Assembly (NCBI GenBank): GCA_041485165.1
Contig: JBGPJC010000034.1
Span: 1 to 32,316, forward strand
Direction of reading: 5' to 3'
DNA: 32,316 nucleotides
From: JAAFGT01 sp041485165
GTDB lineage: Bacteria; Acidobacteriota; Terriglobia; Acidiferrales; UBA7541
Under the pieces are notes generated by a model. That model did not search any database. It saw nothing but the letters and a program-made list of their open reading frames with translations, and was not told the DNA's origin. The position numbers were made by a program, and so were the translations under genes. Positions 1 through 8,461 of the stretch are shown in pieces (the stretch's first letter is position 1; each line of letters opens with the position of its first letter).

Positions 1-130
1 AATTAACCCCCGTGCGGAAATCATCCTCAAACGCTCTCGCGTCCAGATGCCCTACAAACGATTTTTGGGGGGTGGGGATACATTTCCGGTCACCGAAAAA
101 CACACAAGAAATCAGCCAAATAGGTTTTTT

Positions 131-165
131 CACAGCTTCGCAGAGAGCGCAGAGGGACGCAGAGG
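131..165. repeat. Imperfect CRCAGAG-type dispersed repeat, half copy
   Basis: This purine-rich stretch just past the end of xseA repeats the unit cgcagag three times. It resembles one arm of the inverted repeat at 1858-1960. I read it as a degenerate copy of the same dispersed intergenic element. The rest of positions 1-182 shows no convincing gene. Confidence 0.45.
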
Positions 166-182
166 ATTTTTTCAGCAACCTG

Positions 183-1541
183 CTAAGCTTCTCTCTTTCT
201 GATTTCTGCTCCCAGCGTCCCGCGATGCAAGCGCACGTTGATTTCTTCGCCCACCTCGACTTTGCCCGCTTCGCGCAGAACATTTCCCGCCGCGTCGTAA
301 ACAATGGCGTACCCGCGCTCCAGCACGCGCAGCGGGCTGCGCTCTTCAAGCTGCAGCCGCAGGCGTTTAACCCGCTCGCTGCGGGCGGTCAGCAACCGTT
401 CGATGCGCGCGCCCAACTCGCCAGTGCGCTGGCTGAGCCGGGCCAAGAGAGTGGCGATGCGCGCTCGCAGATCAAAGGACGCCACTCGCGCCTGTGCCAC
501 CGCCAGCCGGCGCCGCGAGAGTTCCAAGCGCCGCGTCAGCAACTCGGCCAGCCGCGCGGCCAGTTCGTCCGCCCGCTGGCGCCGCTGCCGCACCAGGCTC
601 TCCAAGCGGCGAAAACCGCGGTGTCCGGCCAGCTCCTGCGCGCGGTGACGCCGCTCGAGCAGCAGGTAACGGATGAGCTGGACCAGGTGCTGGGCGTGAC
701 CGGCGATGTGCCGTTCGAACTCTTCGCGGCTGCGGACTACGATTTCCGCGGCGTTGGAGGGAGTGGAAGCGCGGACATCAGCGACAAAGTCAGCGATGGT
801 GAAGTCGGTCTCGTGGCCGACGCCGGTGATGATGGGGATGCGCGAGGCGGCGATAGCGCGGGCGACTCTCTCTTCATTGAAAGCCCAGAGGTCTTCGATT
901 GACCCGCCACCGCGCGCCAGCAGCAGCACGTCGGCCGCTTTGGCGCGGTTCATGTGCTCGATGGCCGCGGCGATCTCCTCTGCGGCCCCTTCACCCTGCA
1001 CGCGCACGGGAAAGATCAGAACATGCAGATTGGGGAACCGCCGCCGCAGGATGCGCAGGATGTCGTGGACAGCCGCGCCGGTATGCGAGGTCACCAGACC
1101 GATGCGCCGCGGCAGCAGCGGGAGCGGCTTCTTGCGCGCGGGATCGAAAAGGCCTTCGGCTTCGAGGCGCTGTTTGAGCTGATCGAAGGCCAGTTGCAGG
1201 GCGCCAAAACCCACCGGCTCGATGTGCTCCACGTATATCTGATATTCCCCGCGCACCTCGTAAACGCTCATCCGGCCGCGAACAGTGATCTGCAGGCCGT
1301 CCTCGGGGCGGAACTTCAACAGGCGGGCTTTGTCGCGAAAACATACGCAGCGCACCTGCGCCCGCGCGTCCTTCAGAGTGAAATAGAGGTGGCCGGAGGA
1401 TTGCGGGCGGAAGTTGGAGACCTCGCCCTGGACCAGCAGAACGTCGAATTCGTGCTCGAGCAGAGTGCTGATCTTGTTGGTCAGCTCGCTGACCGTCCAG
1501 ATCTTGCGCTCGGGAGCGAGGTTGAATGAGATTTGCGACAT
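183..1541 (-). CDS. xseA: Exodeoxyribonuclease VII large subunit
   Basis: Large subunit of exonuclease VII, which degrades single-stranded DNA to oligonucleotides in the cytoplasm and works with many copies of the small subunit XseB. The 452-residue length is normal. The N-terminal OB-fold (about residues 10-110) carries the family signature VQGEVSNFRPQSSGHLYFTLKD. The catalytic core follows, with GLVTSHTGAAVHDIL, LLARGGGSIEDLWAFNEE and GVGHETDFTIADFVADVRA. A long Arg/Leu-rich coiled-coil (about 270-400) and the conserved end LERGYAIV complete it. A GGGGCGA ribosome-binding site precedes the ATG. The gene lies 12 bp after the DUF2905 gene. xseB, often adjacent in other bacteria, is not in the window. 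Confidence 0.97.
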   Translation of the reverse strand: MSQISFNLAPERKIWTVSELTNKISTLLEHEFDVLLVQGEVSNFRPQSSGHLYFTLKDARAQVRCVCFRDKARLLKFRPEDGLQITVRGRMSVYEVRGEYQIYVEHIEPVGFGALQLAFDQLKQRLEAEGLFDPARKKPLPLLPRRIGLVTSHTGAAVHDILRILRRRFPNLHVLIFPVRVQGEGAAEEIAAAIEHMNRAKAADVLLLARGGGSIEDLWAFNEERVARAIAASRIPIITGVGHETDFTIADFVADVRASTPSNAAEIVVRSREEFERHIAGHAQHLVQLIRYLLLERRHRAQELAGHRGFRRLESLVRQRRQRADELAARLAELLTRRLELSRRRLAVAQARVASFDLRARIATLLARLSQRTGELGARIERLLTARSERVKRLRLQLEERSPLRVLERGYAIVYDAAGNVLREAGKVEVGEEINVRLHRGTLGAEIRKREA

Positions 1542-1553
1542 GATCGCTCGCCC

Positions 1554-1796
1554 CTACCGGCGGAACTGAGATAAAAGCCAGAAAATGGCACTGATGGCTG
1601 CGCTGGCCAGAAGACAGGTGACGATGGGGAAATAAATTGTCGAATGCTTGCCTTCGATGAGGATGTCGCCGGGAAGGCGGCCGAGGCGGAATGGCAGCTT
1701 CGGGCCAACGATCAGCAACGCCCCGGCGATGGCCAGCACGATGCCGAGAGCCAGGAGCAGTTTCCCGATCTCGCGGAAGGCGTCCATGGGCAGCAT
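1554..1796 (-). CDS. DUF2905 family small membrane protein
   Basis: An 80-residue protein with two predicted transmembrane helices (about residues 10-30 and 53-75). They flank a short basic loop with GPKLPFRLGRLPGDI, the hallmark of the DUF2905 family. The family has no established function and is often found beside housekeeping genes. A second ATG three codons in (position 1787) begins MDAFREIGKLL and may be the true start, because neither ATG has a clear ribosome-binding site. It lies directly upstream of xseA on the same strand and is probably co-transcribed with it. Confidence 0.85.
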   Translation of the reverse strand: MLPMDAFREIGKLLLALGIVLAIAGALLIVGPKLPFRLGRLPGDILIEGKHSTIYFPIVTCLLASAAISAIFWLLSQFRR

Positions 1797-1857
1797 TCTA
1801 CGCTATCGGAGAAATCTACGACACGGGTCGCAGGTGGAGGTAGGAAGAGATTTAAAG

Positions 1858-1960
1858 ACTAACGCAGAGGACACAGAGAGCGCAGAGAACACCGAGAACA
1901 CAGAAAATCTTGCTTCGACCCCTCTGTGCTCTCTGCGCTCTCTGTGTCCTCTGCGTTAGT
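1858..1960. repeat. 31-bp perfect inverted repeat, REP/MITE-like
   Basis: The arm at 1858-1888 (actaacgcagaggacacaga...) is exactly complementary to 1930-1960, with a 41-nt loop that also contains imperfect copies of the cacagag unit. The element lies between ndk and the DUF2905 gene and could fold into a strong RNA hairpin. Similar CACAGAG-rich intergenic repeats occur in many environmental bacterial genomes (recollection, not searched). No coding potential was seen in 1797-2015. Confidence 0.8.
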
Positions 1961-2015
1961 ACTTTATTTTCCGGTCCCTAGTTAGGATTCTTCTCTATAC
2001 CGACGAAGGGTAGGG

Positions 2016-2435
2016 TTAAACCAGATCCGCTCCAGAGAAGAAGTACCCGATCTCGAACGCGGCAGTCTCCGGCGCGTCGGAGCCGTGCGTGCAATTGTTC
2101 TGGATGCTGGTTCCGAGGTCGCGGCGGATGGAGCCGGGAGCGGCCTTGGCGGGGTCGGTGGCGCCCATGGTCTCGCGCCAGCGCGTGATGGCGCCCTCCG
2201 CTTCGAGTGCCATGACGATGACTTTCCCGGAACTCATGAATTCGGTCAGGTCCTTGAAGAACGGACGCTCGCGGTGGACCGCATAGAAGCCCTGGGCTTC
2301 GGTAAGCGCGATCCGCCGCGACTTAATGGCGACAATCTTGAATCCAGCCTTGTGGATGCGGGAAAGGATTTCGCCGGCCAGACCACGCGCGAAGGCGTCC
2401 GGCTTGATGATTGCGAGTGTTCGTTCCACTGCCAT
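2016..2435 (-). CDS. ndk: Nucleoside diphosphate kinase
   Basis: Transfers the gamma-phosphate of ATP to nucleoside diphosphates through a phosphohistidine intermediate, balancing cytoplasmic NTP pools. The 139-residue length is standard. It begins MAVERTLAIIKPDA and has the active-site segment NNCTHGSD with the catalytic histidine at residue 117, plus the ATP-binding region GATDPAKAAPGSIR. It is the last gene of a sucC-sucD-ndk run on the minus strand, 18 bp after sucD. That fits GTP/ATP interconversion next to succinyl-CoA ligase. Confidence 0.97.
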   Translation of the reverse strand: MAVERTLAIIKPDAFARGLAGEILSRIHKAGFKIVAIKSRRIALTEAQGFYAVHRERPFFKDLTEFMSSGKVIVMALEAEGAITRWRETMGATDPAKAAPGSIRRDLGTSIQNNCTHGSDAPETAAFEIGYFFSGADLV

Positions 2436-2453
2436 TCGTTATGCCCCCTGCCT

Positions 2454-3326
2454 TTATTTCTTCAAGGCCGCTGCCAAAGTCGCGCCAATGTCCGCCGGAC
2501 TCTCAACACAGCGGATGCCTGCGGCGGTCATGGCGGCGTACTTGTCTTTCGCGGTTCCCTGTCCCCCGCTGATGATGGCGCCGGCATGGCCCATGCGGCG
2601 GCCCGGCGGCGCGGTCTGGCCGGCGATGAAGCCGACGACGGGCTTGCGCACGTGGTCGCGGATGTATTCCGCGGCGATTTCCTCAGCGTTCCCGCCGATC
2701 TCGCCGATCATGATGATGGCGTGAGTTTCCGAGTCTTCATGGAAGAGGCGGATGGCGTCAAGGAACGACGTGCCGATGATGGGATCGCCGCCGATGCCGA
2801 TGCAGGTGGATTGGCCGATCCCCAGTTGCGTCAACTGGTGTACGGCCTCGTAGGTGAGCGTGCCGCTGCGGCTGACCACGCCGACATGCCCCGGCTTGTG
2901 GATGCTGGCGGGCATAATCCCGATTTTGCACTTGCCAGGAGAGATGATTCCCGGACAGTTGGGGCCGATCAGGCGCGTTGCGCCGCCTTTCAGCACGGCG
3001 GCTACGCGCACCATGTCTAGCGCCGGGATGCCCTCGGTGATGCAGATCACCAGCGGCAAGCCGGCGTCGGCGGCTTCGAGAATGGCGTCTGCGGCGAAGG
3101 GCGGCGGAACGAAAATTACGGAAGCATTCGCGCCGGTGGCCTTGGCGGCTTCGGCTACCGTGTTAAATACAGGCACGTCCAAATGTTTTGTTCCGCCCTT
3201 CCCTGGCGTCACCCCGGCCACGACCCTTGTGCCGTATTCGAGCATCTGCTGGGCATGAAACCCGCCTTCACGACCGGTCAACCCTTGAACGATGACGCGC
3301 GTTTGTTCGTTGACCAGGATGCTCAT
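2454..3326 (-). CDS. sucD: Succinyl-CoA ligase, alpha subunit
   Basis: Alpha subunit of the TCA-cycle enzyme that converts succinyl-CoA to succinate with substrate-level ATP or GTP formation. The 290-residue protein has the CoA-binding N-terminal fold (VQGLTGREGGFHAQQMLEYG), the GPNCPGIISPG motif, and the phosphorylated histidine in RRMGHAGAI near residue 246. The start overlaps the sucC stop by 4 bp (ATGA), so translation is probably coupled to give equal subunit amounts. ndk follows. Confidence 0.97.
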   Translation of the reverse strand: MSILVNEQTRVIVQGLTGREGGFHAQQMLEYGTRVVAGVTPGKGGTKHLDVPVFNTVAEAAKATGANASVIFVPPPFAADAILEAADAGLPLVICITEGIPALDMVRVAAVLKGGATRLIGPNCPGIISPGKCKIGIMPASIHKPGHVGVVSRSGTLTYEAVHQLTQLGIGQSTCIGIGGDPIIGTSFLDAIRLFHEDSETHAIIMIGEIGGNAEEIAAEYIRDHVRKPVVGFIAGQTAPPGRRMGHAGAIISGGQGTAKDKYAAMTAAGIRCVESPADIGATLAAALKK

Positions 3327-4492
3327 CGCGCACCGCCGGCGAGCTTTACTACTTTTTCTGCTCCGTCTTTCATTCCACTCGCAACCGTGAAACCCAGACC
3401 GGATTCTTTCAAAATTTGCTGGCCCTTATCGACGTTGGTACCTTCCATGCGCACGACGATTGGAATCTTGAGGTTTAGTTCGCGTGCGGCGTTGACTACG
3501 CCGGTGGCCAGAACGTCGCAGCGCAGGATGCCGCCAAAGATGTTGATAAAAACGGCGCGGACGCTGGGGTCACTGATCAGGATTTTAAACGCGTTCTTGA
3601 CCTGCTCGGCGTTTGCGCCGCCGCCCACATCGAGGAAGTTTGCCGGGGCGCTCCCGGCGAGCTTGATGATATCCATGGTGGCCATGGCCAGGCCCGCGCC
3701 ATTGACCATGCAACCCACGCTGCCCTCGAGCTTGATGTAGTTCAGGCCGAACTTCGAAGCCTCGATCTCCAGCGGGTCTTCTTCCTCGAGGTCGCGCAGC
3801 GCGATGACTTCTTTCTGGCGGTACAGCGCGTTGTCGTCAATGGTCATCTTGGCGTCGAGCGCCACCAGCCGTCCATCGCCGGTCAATACGCAGGGGTTGA
3901 TCTCGATCAACGACGCGTCACTCTCCATAAACGCGTGGTGCAGCGCCTTAAGGAACAGCAGCGCCGCCGGGAGCACCGCTGCATCGAGGCCCAAACCAAA
4001 CGCAATCTTGCGCGCCTGGAAGGGTTCAAGCCCCGCGGCGGGATGGATGTGCTCGCGAAGGATGGCTTCCGGATTGGTGTGGGCCACCTCTTCGATTTCC
4101 ATGCCGCCCGCGGCGCTGGCCATGAACACCGGGGCGGCCGTAGCGCGGTCGAGCAAGACGCTCAGGTATAGCTCGCGGCGGATGTCCAGGCCCTCTTCGA
4201 TGAGCAGCCGGCGGACAATGCGCCCTTCGGGGCCGGTCTGCAGCGTGACCAGCTTCATGCCGAGGATTTGTCCGGCAAGCTCGGCGGCCTGGTCCACCGA
4301 GCGCGCCAGCTTGACGCCTCCGGCTTTCCCGCGCCCGCCGGCATGGATTTGCGCTTTGACCACAACCACGGGCGTGGCCAGTTTCGCGGCGATGGCCCGC
4401 GCTTCGTCCTTGCTGAAGGCCACCTCGCCGCGCGGCGTGGGGACGCCGAACTTGGCGAGGATGGCTTTAGCCTGATACTCGTGAATCTTCAT
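3323..4492 (-). CDS. sucC: Succinyl-CoA ligase, beta subunit
   Basis: Beta subunit of succinyl-CoA ligase, carrying the ATP-grasp nucleotide-binding domain. The frame is open further upstream (to 4639), but the family N-terminus MKIHEYQAKAIL begins at 4492. From there the protein is 389 residues, the usual size. Key segments are VVKAQIHAGGRGKAGGVK (ATP-grasp), the metal-site region SLIEINPCVLTGDG, and GGGANAEQVKNAFK toward the C-terminus. No good Shine-Dalgarno precedes this ATG. It is the first gene of sucC-sucD-ndk and is divergent from trpD, with 94 bp between them for both promoters. Confidence 0.96.
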   Translation of the reverse strand: MKIHEYQAKAILAKFGVPTPRGEVAFSKDEARAIAAKLATPVVVVKAQIHAGGRGKAGGVKLARSVDQAAELAGQILGMKLVTLQTGPEGRIVRRLLIEEGLDIRRELYLSVLLDRATAAPVFMASAAGGMEIEEVAHTNPEAILREHIHPAAGLEPFQARKIAFGLGLDAAVLPAALLFLKALHHAFMESDASLIEINPCVLTGDGRLVALDAKMTIDDNALYRQKEVIALRDLEEEDPLEIEASKFGLNYIKLEGSVGCMVNGAGLAMATMDIIKLAGSAPANFLDVGGGANAEQVKNAFKILISDPSVRAVFINIFGGILRCDVLATGVVNAARELNLKIPIVVRMEGTNVDKGQQILKESGLGFTVASGMKDGAEKVVKLAGGAR

Positions 4493-4586
4493 TGGAGGTC
4501 CATCGGTGCTAGAATCGCTGCGAATCCAAAACGAGAAGTCTACAAGCAATACTGCGGCCGCGGCAAGGGCCGCCCCGATAAGAGCG

Positions 4587-5654
4587 ATGTCCGCGATTCT
4601 TCCCGCACTCCATAAAATCGTCGCCGGAGAAGACCTCACGCATCACGAGGCCGAAGCCGCCATGGAGGAGATCCTCGCCGGCCGGGCCAGCGACGCGCAG
4701 ATCGGCGGCCTTCTGGCTGCGCTGCGCGCCAAAGGCGTGACCGTCGAGGAGTTGGTCGGCTTCGCCACGACCATGCGGCGCCACGCCCAGCCGGTTTTCC
4801 CGCCGGGCCGGCCGCGCAGCTTCAAAGGGGGCGGCGCGCTGGTGGATACCTGCGGAACGGGGGGCGGTGCAGCAGGCACTTTCAACATCTCTACCGCCGC
4901 CGCCTTCGTCGTGGCCGGCGCGGGGGCTTGCGTCGCCAAGCACGGCAACCGCTCGCTCAACGTAGGCTCGGCAGATGTGATGGAAGCGCTGGGGGTAAGT
5001 CTGGATGTGCCGATCGAGCGCGTGGGTGAAGCCATCGAGAACATTGGCATCGGCTTTTTCTTTGCGCCCGCGGTGCATACGGCCATGCGCCACGCCATGC
5101 GCGCGCGGAACGACCTGCGCATGCGCACTGTTTTCAACCTGCTCGGCCCGCTGACCAACCCCGCCGGCGCGCAGGCGCAGGTGCTGGGCGTCTATGAAGC
5201 GGGCCTGGTCGAGGTGGTGGCCCACGCCCTGGCGGAGCTGGGCACCGAGCGGGCATTTGTGGTCTATGGATGCGACGGCCTGGATGAGATTTCGCTGAGC
5301 GGCGAGACGCGCGTGGGCGAGGTTCGAGATAAAGCCGTGCGGAGTTATACTGTCGTCCCCGAAGATTTCGGCCTGCGCCGCGCCCCCATCGGCGAACTGG
5401 CGGGAGGCGACGCCGCAGCCAACGCCGGCACTATCCGGCGCATCCTCGGTGGGGAGAGCGGCCCGCGGCGCGACATCGTTCTGGCCAACGCCTCAGCGGC
5501 GCTGGTGGCCGCCGGCCGCGCGACAGATTTTCTCGATGGCGTGCGCCGGGCGGCGCAGGCCATCGACTCCGGAGCAGCCCAGGCCAAGCTCGACGCGCTG
5601 ATCGCCTTCAGCCGCGAGCACGAGCAGAAGACTGGCGCGGTAACAAACGCGTAA
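4587..5654 (+). CDS. trpD: Anthranilate phosphoribosyltransferase
   Basis: Joins anthranilate and PRPP in the second tryptophan-specific step. The frame opens at 4506, but the family start (MSAILPALHKIV) is the ATG at 4587, giving 355 residues. The fold signatures are present: an N-terminal helical domain, DTCGTGG at about 87-93, GTFNISTAAAF, KHGNR at 118, GSADVMEALG, RTVFNLLGPLTNPAG, and the metal-binding DE in YGCDGLDEISL. Two departures stand out. The PRPP loop reads GTGGG where the family has GTGGD, and the serine loop after KHGNR is two residues short, lacking the usual SS pair. It may still be active, but the catalytic loops are unusual. It stands apart from trpE-trpG, which lie 9 kb away on the other strand. 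Confidence 0.92.
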   Translation: MSAILPALHKIVAGEDLTHHEAEAAMEEILAGRASDAQIGGLLAALRAKGVTVEELVGFATTMRRHAQPVFPPGRPRSFKGGGALVDTCGTGGGAAGTFNISTAAAFVVAGAGACVAKHGNRSLNVGSADVMEALGVSLDVPIERVGEAIENIGIGFFFAPAVHTAMRHAMRARNDLRMRTVFNLLGPLTNPAGAQAQVLGVYEAGLVEVVAHALAELGTERAFVVYGCDGLDEISLSGETRVGEVRDKAVRSYTVVPEDFGLRRAPIGELAGGDAAANAGTIRRILGGESGPRRDIVLANASAALVAAGRATDFLDGVRRAAQAIDSGAAQAKLDALIAFSREHEQKTGAVTNA

Positions 5655-5795
5655 CCTCGATGGGGTATTGGTCATCTATCAGGTGGCAGCAATCGGCCGC
5701 CAGGTGATTCCCTTCTTGCCGGCGAAGGAACAGAGTTCTGGTCAAACTTCGGATGAGGATTTCTTTCGGACTACCATAAAAGGAGAAAAACAAAA

Positions 5796-6314
5796 ATGAA
5801 CGCAGAGCAGGCAAAGTTTACGTTGGATTTATTCGCCCCCGGCCTCGAGAATGAATCGCAAGTCACCCGCAAAGTGATCGCCGCAATCCCCGAAGCCAAG
5901 AAGAACTACCGGCCGGATCCCAGCTCACGCACCGCGCTCGAGCTCGCTCAGCACATCGCCACCGTCGACGTCTGGTTCCTGAACGGCATCGCCAGCGGCG
6001 CATTTTCCCAGGAAGAAAGCACGCCCGCCGGACTTGATACCATCGCCGGCGTTCTGGCCTTCTACGACCGGGAATTCCCCAAAGCCCTCGCCAAGGTAAA
6101 GGCCAAGCCCGCGGAGAAGCTGGCCCAGCCCATCAACTTCATGGGGATGTTCAACCACCCTGGAGTGACCTATCTGGGGTTCACGAACAACCATATGATC
6201 CACCACCGCGGGCAACTGGCAGCCTACCTGCGGCCGATGGGCTCCAAGGTTCCCAGCATCTACGGCGGCAGCTTTGACGAGCCGATGCAGATGCCGGGAG
6301 CAGCGACGGCGTAG
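5796..6314 (+). CDS. DinB-like (DUF664/DfsB type) metal-binding four-helix protein
   Basis: A 172-residue protein of the DinB/YfiT-like superfamily, four-helix bundles with a three-histidine metal site. Candidate ligands are His53 in AQHIATVD and two of the histidines in NNHMIHHRGQ (133-137), with the family-typical HxxxH spacing. Characterised relatives are thiol- or damage-linked transferases and hydrolases, so no substrate can be named. A good ribosome-binding site (AAAGGAGAA) lies 9 bases before the ATG. It stands alone between trpD and a convergent ABC operon, with a REP-like hairpin cluster at its 3' end. The gap 5655-5795 holds nothing else visible. Confidence 0.88.
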   Translation: MNAEQAKFTLDLFAPGLENESQVTRKVIAAIPEAKKNYRPDPSSRTALELAQHIATVDVWFLNGIASGAFSQEESTPAGLDTIAGVLAFYDREFPKALAKVKAKPAEKLAQPINFMGMFNHPGVTYLGFTNNHMIHHRGQLAAYLRPMGSKVPSIYGGSFDEPMQMPGAATA

Positions 6315-6382
6315 GGGCGAGTTTAACTCGCCCGGGGCGGCGTAAAGCCGTCTCGCCAGGGGCGGCGTAAAGCCGCCCCTAC
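6311..6382. repeat. REP-like cluster of GC-rich hairpins between convergent genes
   Basis: The ends are complementary over 9 bp (gtaggggcg / cgcccctac). Inside are gggcgagtt/aactcgccc and two copies of ggggcggcgtaaagccg, the second closing as a ggggcggc-gtaaa-gccgcccc hairpin. It overlaps the stop codon of the DinB gene and ends just before the permease stop. It is both a repetitive-element candidate and a possible bidirectional transcription stop. Confidence 0.7.
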
Positions 6383-6385
6383 GTT

Positions 6386-7138
6386 TTATTGCTGCTCGAG
6401 CGAGCGAATGGCGAAGAAGTAGGAAGCCAGCCCGAAGAGACCGAGGGCTGCGCTCTCGAGAGCAATTCGGCGCGGGTCGCCCAGGCCGATGGTGCTGTAG
6501 CGCAACAGGTCCACATGCCAGGTCATGGGATTGGCCAGGGCGGCGATGCGGAACCATTTGGGCAGAGGATCCACGGGATAAAACATCGAGCTGACGAACA
6601 AGAGAATGAAATAGAGAATCGAGGTAACGCTGTTGAACACGTCGTTGCGGCGGATGCGCAGCGCGAAAATCGCGTAGAAGTAGAACCATGCCGCCGAGCC
6701 TCCGGCCAGCCCCACCACCAGCAGCGGCAACAGGTCCCACCGAAACGGCACGTGAAGAAACAGTCCGGCGCAGGCGATGGTGAGCAGGGCCTGCACCAAC
6801 GCCATGAAAACGTTGAAGAGCATTTTCCCGGAGAGATATTGCGCGCGGCTGAGGGGATAGGTCAGCATCTCGTAGAAGATGCCGTTGTCGCGGTCCATGA
6901 AAAACGACCAGGAAGTGTTGGAAGCGATGGCGAAATTGCCCATCCCCAGACATCCAGCCAAGAAGAAGGCGTTGTAATCCGCCCCGGCGGCAGTAAACGT
7001 GGCGCCGATTGCGGCGTTGATCCCCACGCCGAATATCAGGAGGTTCACCAGCGGGTAGAGCAGGTCCCAGAAGATGAACGTGAGATTGGTGGAGCGAATT
7101 TTGGATTCGCGGTACAGCACCGCGGTGATGGCGGCCAT
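6386..7138 (-). CDS. ABC-2 type transporter permease
   Basis: A 250-residue integral membrane protein with about six helices, from FIFWDLLYPLVNLLIFGVGI near the N-terminus to the final LALFGLASYFFAI-type segment. It has the ABC-2 permease layout, including FYFYAIFALRIRRNDVFN and FVSSMFYPVDPLPKWFRIAALANPMTWHVDLLRY. It probably pairs with the ATPase encoded 20 bp upstream to export a lipid, polysaccharide or drug-like compound; the substrate cannot be told. The ribosome-binding site GGGAGGA precedes the ATG by 7 bases. Confidence 0.92.
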   Translation of the reverse strand: MAAITAVLYRESKIRSTNLTFIFWDLLYPLVNLLIFGVGINAAIGATFTAAGADYNAFFLAGCLGMGNFAIASNTSWSFFMDRDNGIFYEMLTYPLSRAQYLSGKMLFNVFMALVQALLTIACAGLFLHVPFRWDLLPLLVVGLAGGSAAWFYFYAIFALRIRRNDVFNSVTSILYFILLFVSSMFYPVDPLPKWFRIAALANPMTWHVDLLRYSTIGLGDPRRIALESAALGLFGLASYFFAIRSLEQQ

Positions 7139-7158
7139 GACGATTCCTCCCGGCGCGG

Positions 7159-8112
7159 CTATGCCTCTCTTTTTTCCTTCTGCATCAACTCGATAAAGAT
7201 ATCTTCCAGGCTGGCGCCGCCCACCTCGACGTGGAGCACGCGCCCTCTCCTGGCGAGCGCGGTGACCAGATCCAGCACTCCGCCATCCGGCGCTTTCAAT
7301 GCCACTTCGATGGTGTTCTGGTTGACGGCCAGACGCAGCGGTCGCAGTTTGCTCAGCTCGGCTTCAATCCCTTCGGGAAGCTGCGCAAACGTGATGGCCA
7401 CCTCGTAAACGCCTTCGGAGAGAAGCTTGAGCGCGTGCAGGTCGCCGCGGGCCACCTGGCGGCCCTGGTTCATGATCAGGATGTCGTCGCAGAGCTCCTC
7501 GGCCTCGCTCAGGACCTGCGTGGTCAGGACGATGGTGCGTCCGTTGCGGGCGGCATCGCGCAGGTAACCCATCACCGCGCGCTTCAGGATGGGGTCCATC
7601 CCCGTCGAGAACTCGTCCATGAAAACCACCGGCGTTTCCACGAGAAATGTCTTGGCCACCTGGACGCGCCTGCGGAAGCCGCCGCTCAGGTCCTGCACCT
7701 TGCGGTCGGCCTCGGATGCGATCTGAAATTGGTCCATCACCGCGTCCACGCGCCGGCGGGCCTCTGCTTTGTGGACGCCAAAGAACCGGGCGTAGGTGAG
7801 CAGGTTGTCGCGCACGCTGAGGAATATCTCCGCGGCGGATTCCTGCAACACCACGGTGATGAGCCGGCGGACCTCGAGCGAATGAGACACCACGTCATGA
7901 CCCATCACCGCGGCGCGCCCGCGGGTGGGGCGCAGGAGCGTGTTGAGCACCTTCAGCGTGGTGGTTTTGCCCGCGCCGTTGGGCCCCAGCAGGCCGAAGA
8001 TGGTTCCCGGCGCGACGCTGAAGCTCAGCCCGTCCACCGCGCGCACCGGTGGCCGCCCGCGAGTGACGTAGGTTTTCTCCAGGTTTTCGACTTCAATCGC
8101 TAAACTTGACAT
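7159..8112 (-). CDS. ABC-2 type exporter, ATP-binding protein
   Basis: ATPase partner of the following permease. Starting at the ATG at 8112, which has AAGGG six bases upstream (the frame also has an ATG two codons earlier), the protein is 317 residues. Walker A is GPNGAGKTT (43-51), the signature LSGGFRRR starts at 142, and Walker B is VVFMDE (162-167). The usual LDEPTSGLDP is replaced by MDEFSTGMDP. The switch (H-loop) histidine is replaced by glutamine in LTTQVLSEAEELCD (Q199). The C-terminal ~80 residues form the DrrA-like regulatory domain. Transcription probably starts in 8113-8461. Confidence 0.94.
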   Translation of the reverse strand: MSSLAIEVENLEKTYVTRGRPPVRAVDGLSFSVAPGTIFGLLGPNGAGKTTTLKVLNTLLRPTRGRAAVMGHDVVSHSLEVRRLITVVLQESAAEIFLSVRDNLLTYARFFGVHKAEARRRVDAVMDQFQIASEADRKVQDLSGGFRRRVQVAKTFLVETPVVFMDEFSTGMDPILKRAVMGYLRDAARNGRTIVLTTQVLSEAEELCDDILIMNQGRQVARGDLHALKLLSEGVYEVAITFAQLPEGIEAELSKLRPLRLAVNQNTIEVALKAPDGGVLDLVTALARRGRVLHVEVGGASLEDIFIELMQKEKREA

Positions 8113-8205
8113 GGTCATCCCTTTTTCGGTTACGCGCGCTGCGTCGTTGGGACACAGCGCCGCAACATGCCAGGAGAGACACGATTTCTGAAACGAGAGA
8201 GGATT

Positions 8206-8255
8206 CGCTCGAAGCGAGCGAGGTGTTGCTACTTCTTGGGGGTGAAGATTCGCAT
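8206..8255 (-). other. Possible 8-codon upstream ORF and hairpin before the ABC operon
   Basis: On the minus strand an ATG at 8255 reads MRIFTPKK and stops at 8229. Nine bases on is a perfect 6-bp stem, cgctcg-ctt-cgagcg (8206-8220). This arrangement of tiny ORF plus hairpin resembles a leader or attenuator, but there is no strong ribosome-binding site, so it may be chance. Nothing else was recognised in the 349-bp gap 8113-8461. Confidence 0.2.
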
Positions 8256-8461
8256 AGGTATTCTCAACTTTGATTTGTCCAGGAAACAGTAGCTTTCCGG
8301 CCTCGAATTGTCAATTGAGCCTTCTGTCGGATACTAGGTCAGTTTCAGGTTTGCGCGTTTGCAGGACGCTGGGGCTCAAATCGCGACTAGAGTAGACTGG
8401 TTCGGTTTTCATCGTACCGGGGCAACAGATCTCCGCCCCGCAAATCGGAAGGAGGGGCAAG

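Noticed and set aside
12..902. Long plus-strand open frame opposite xseA
   Set aside because: It is antisense to a clear xseA, has no domain, and is typical of shadow frames in high-G+C DNA.
6311..6382. CRISPR-like repeat
   Set aside because: Only two adjacent copies with no regular spacers; a REP-like hairpin cluster explains it better.
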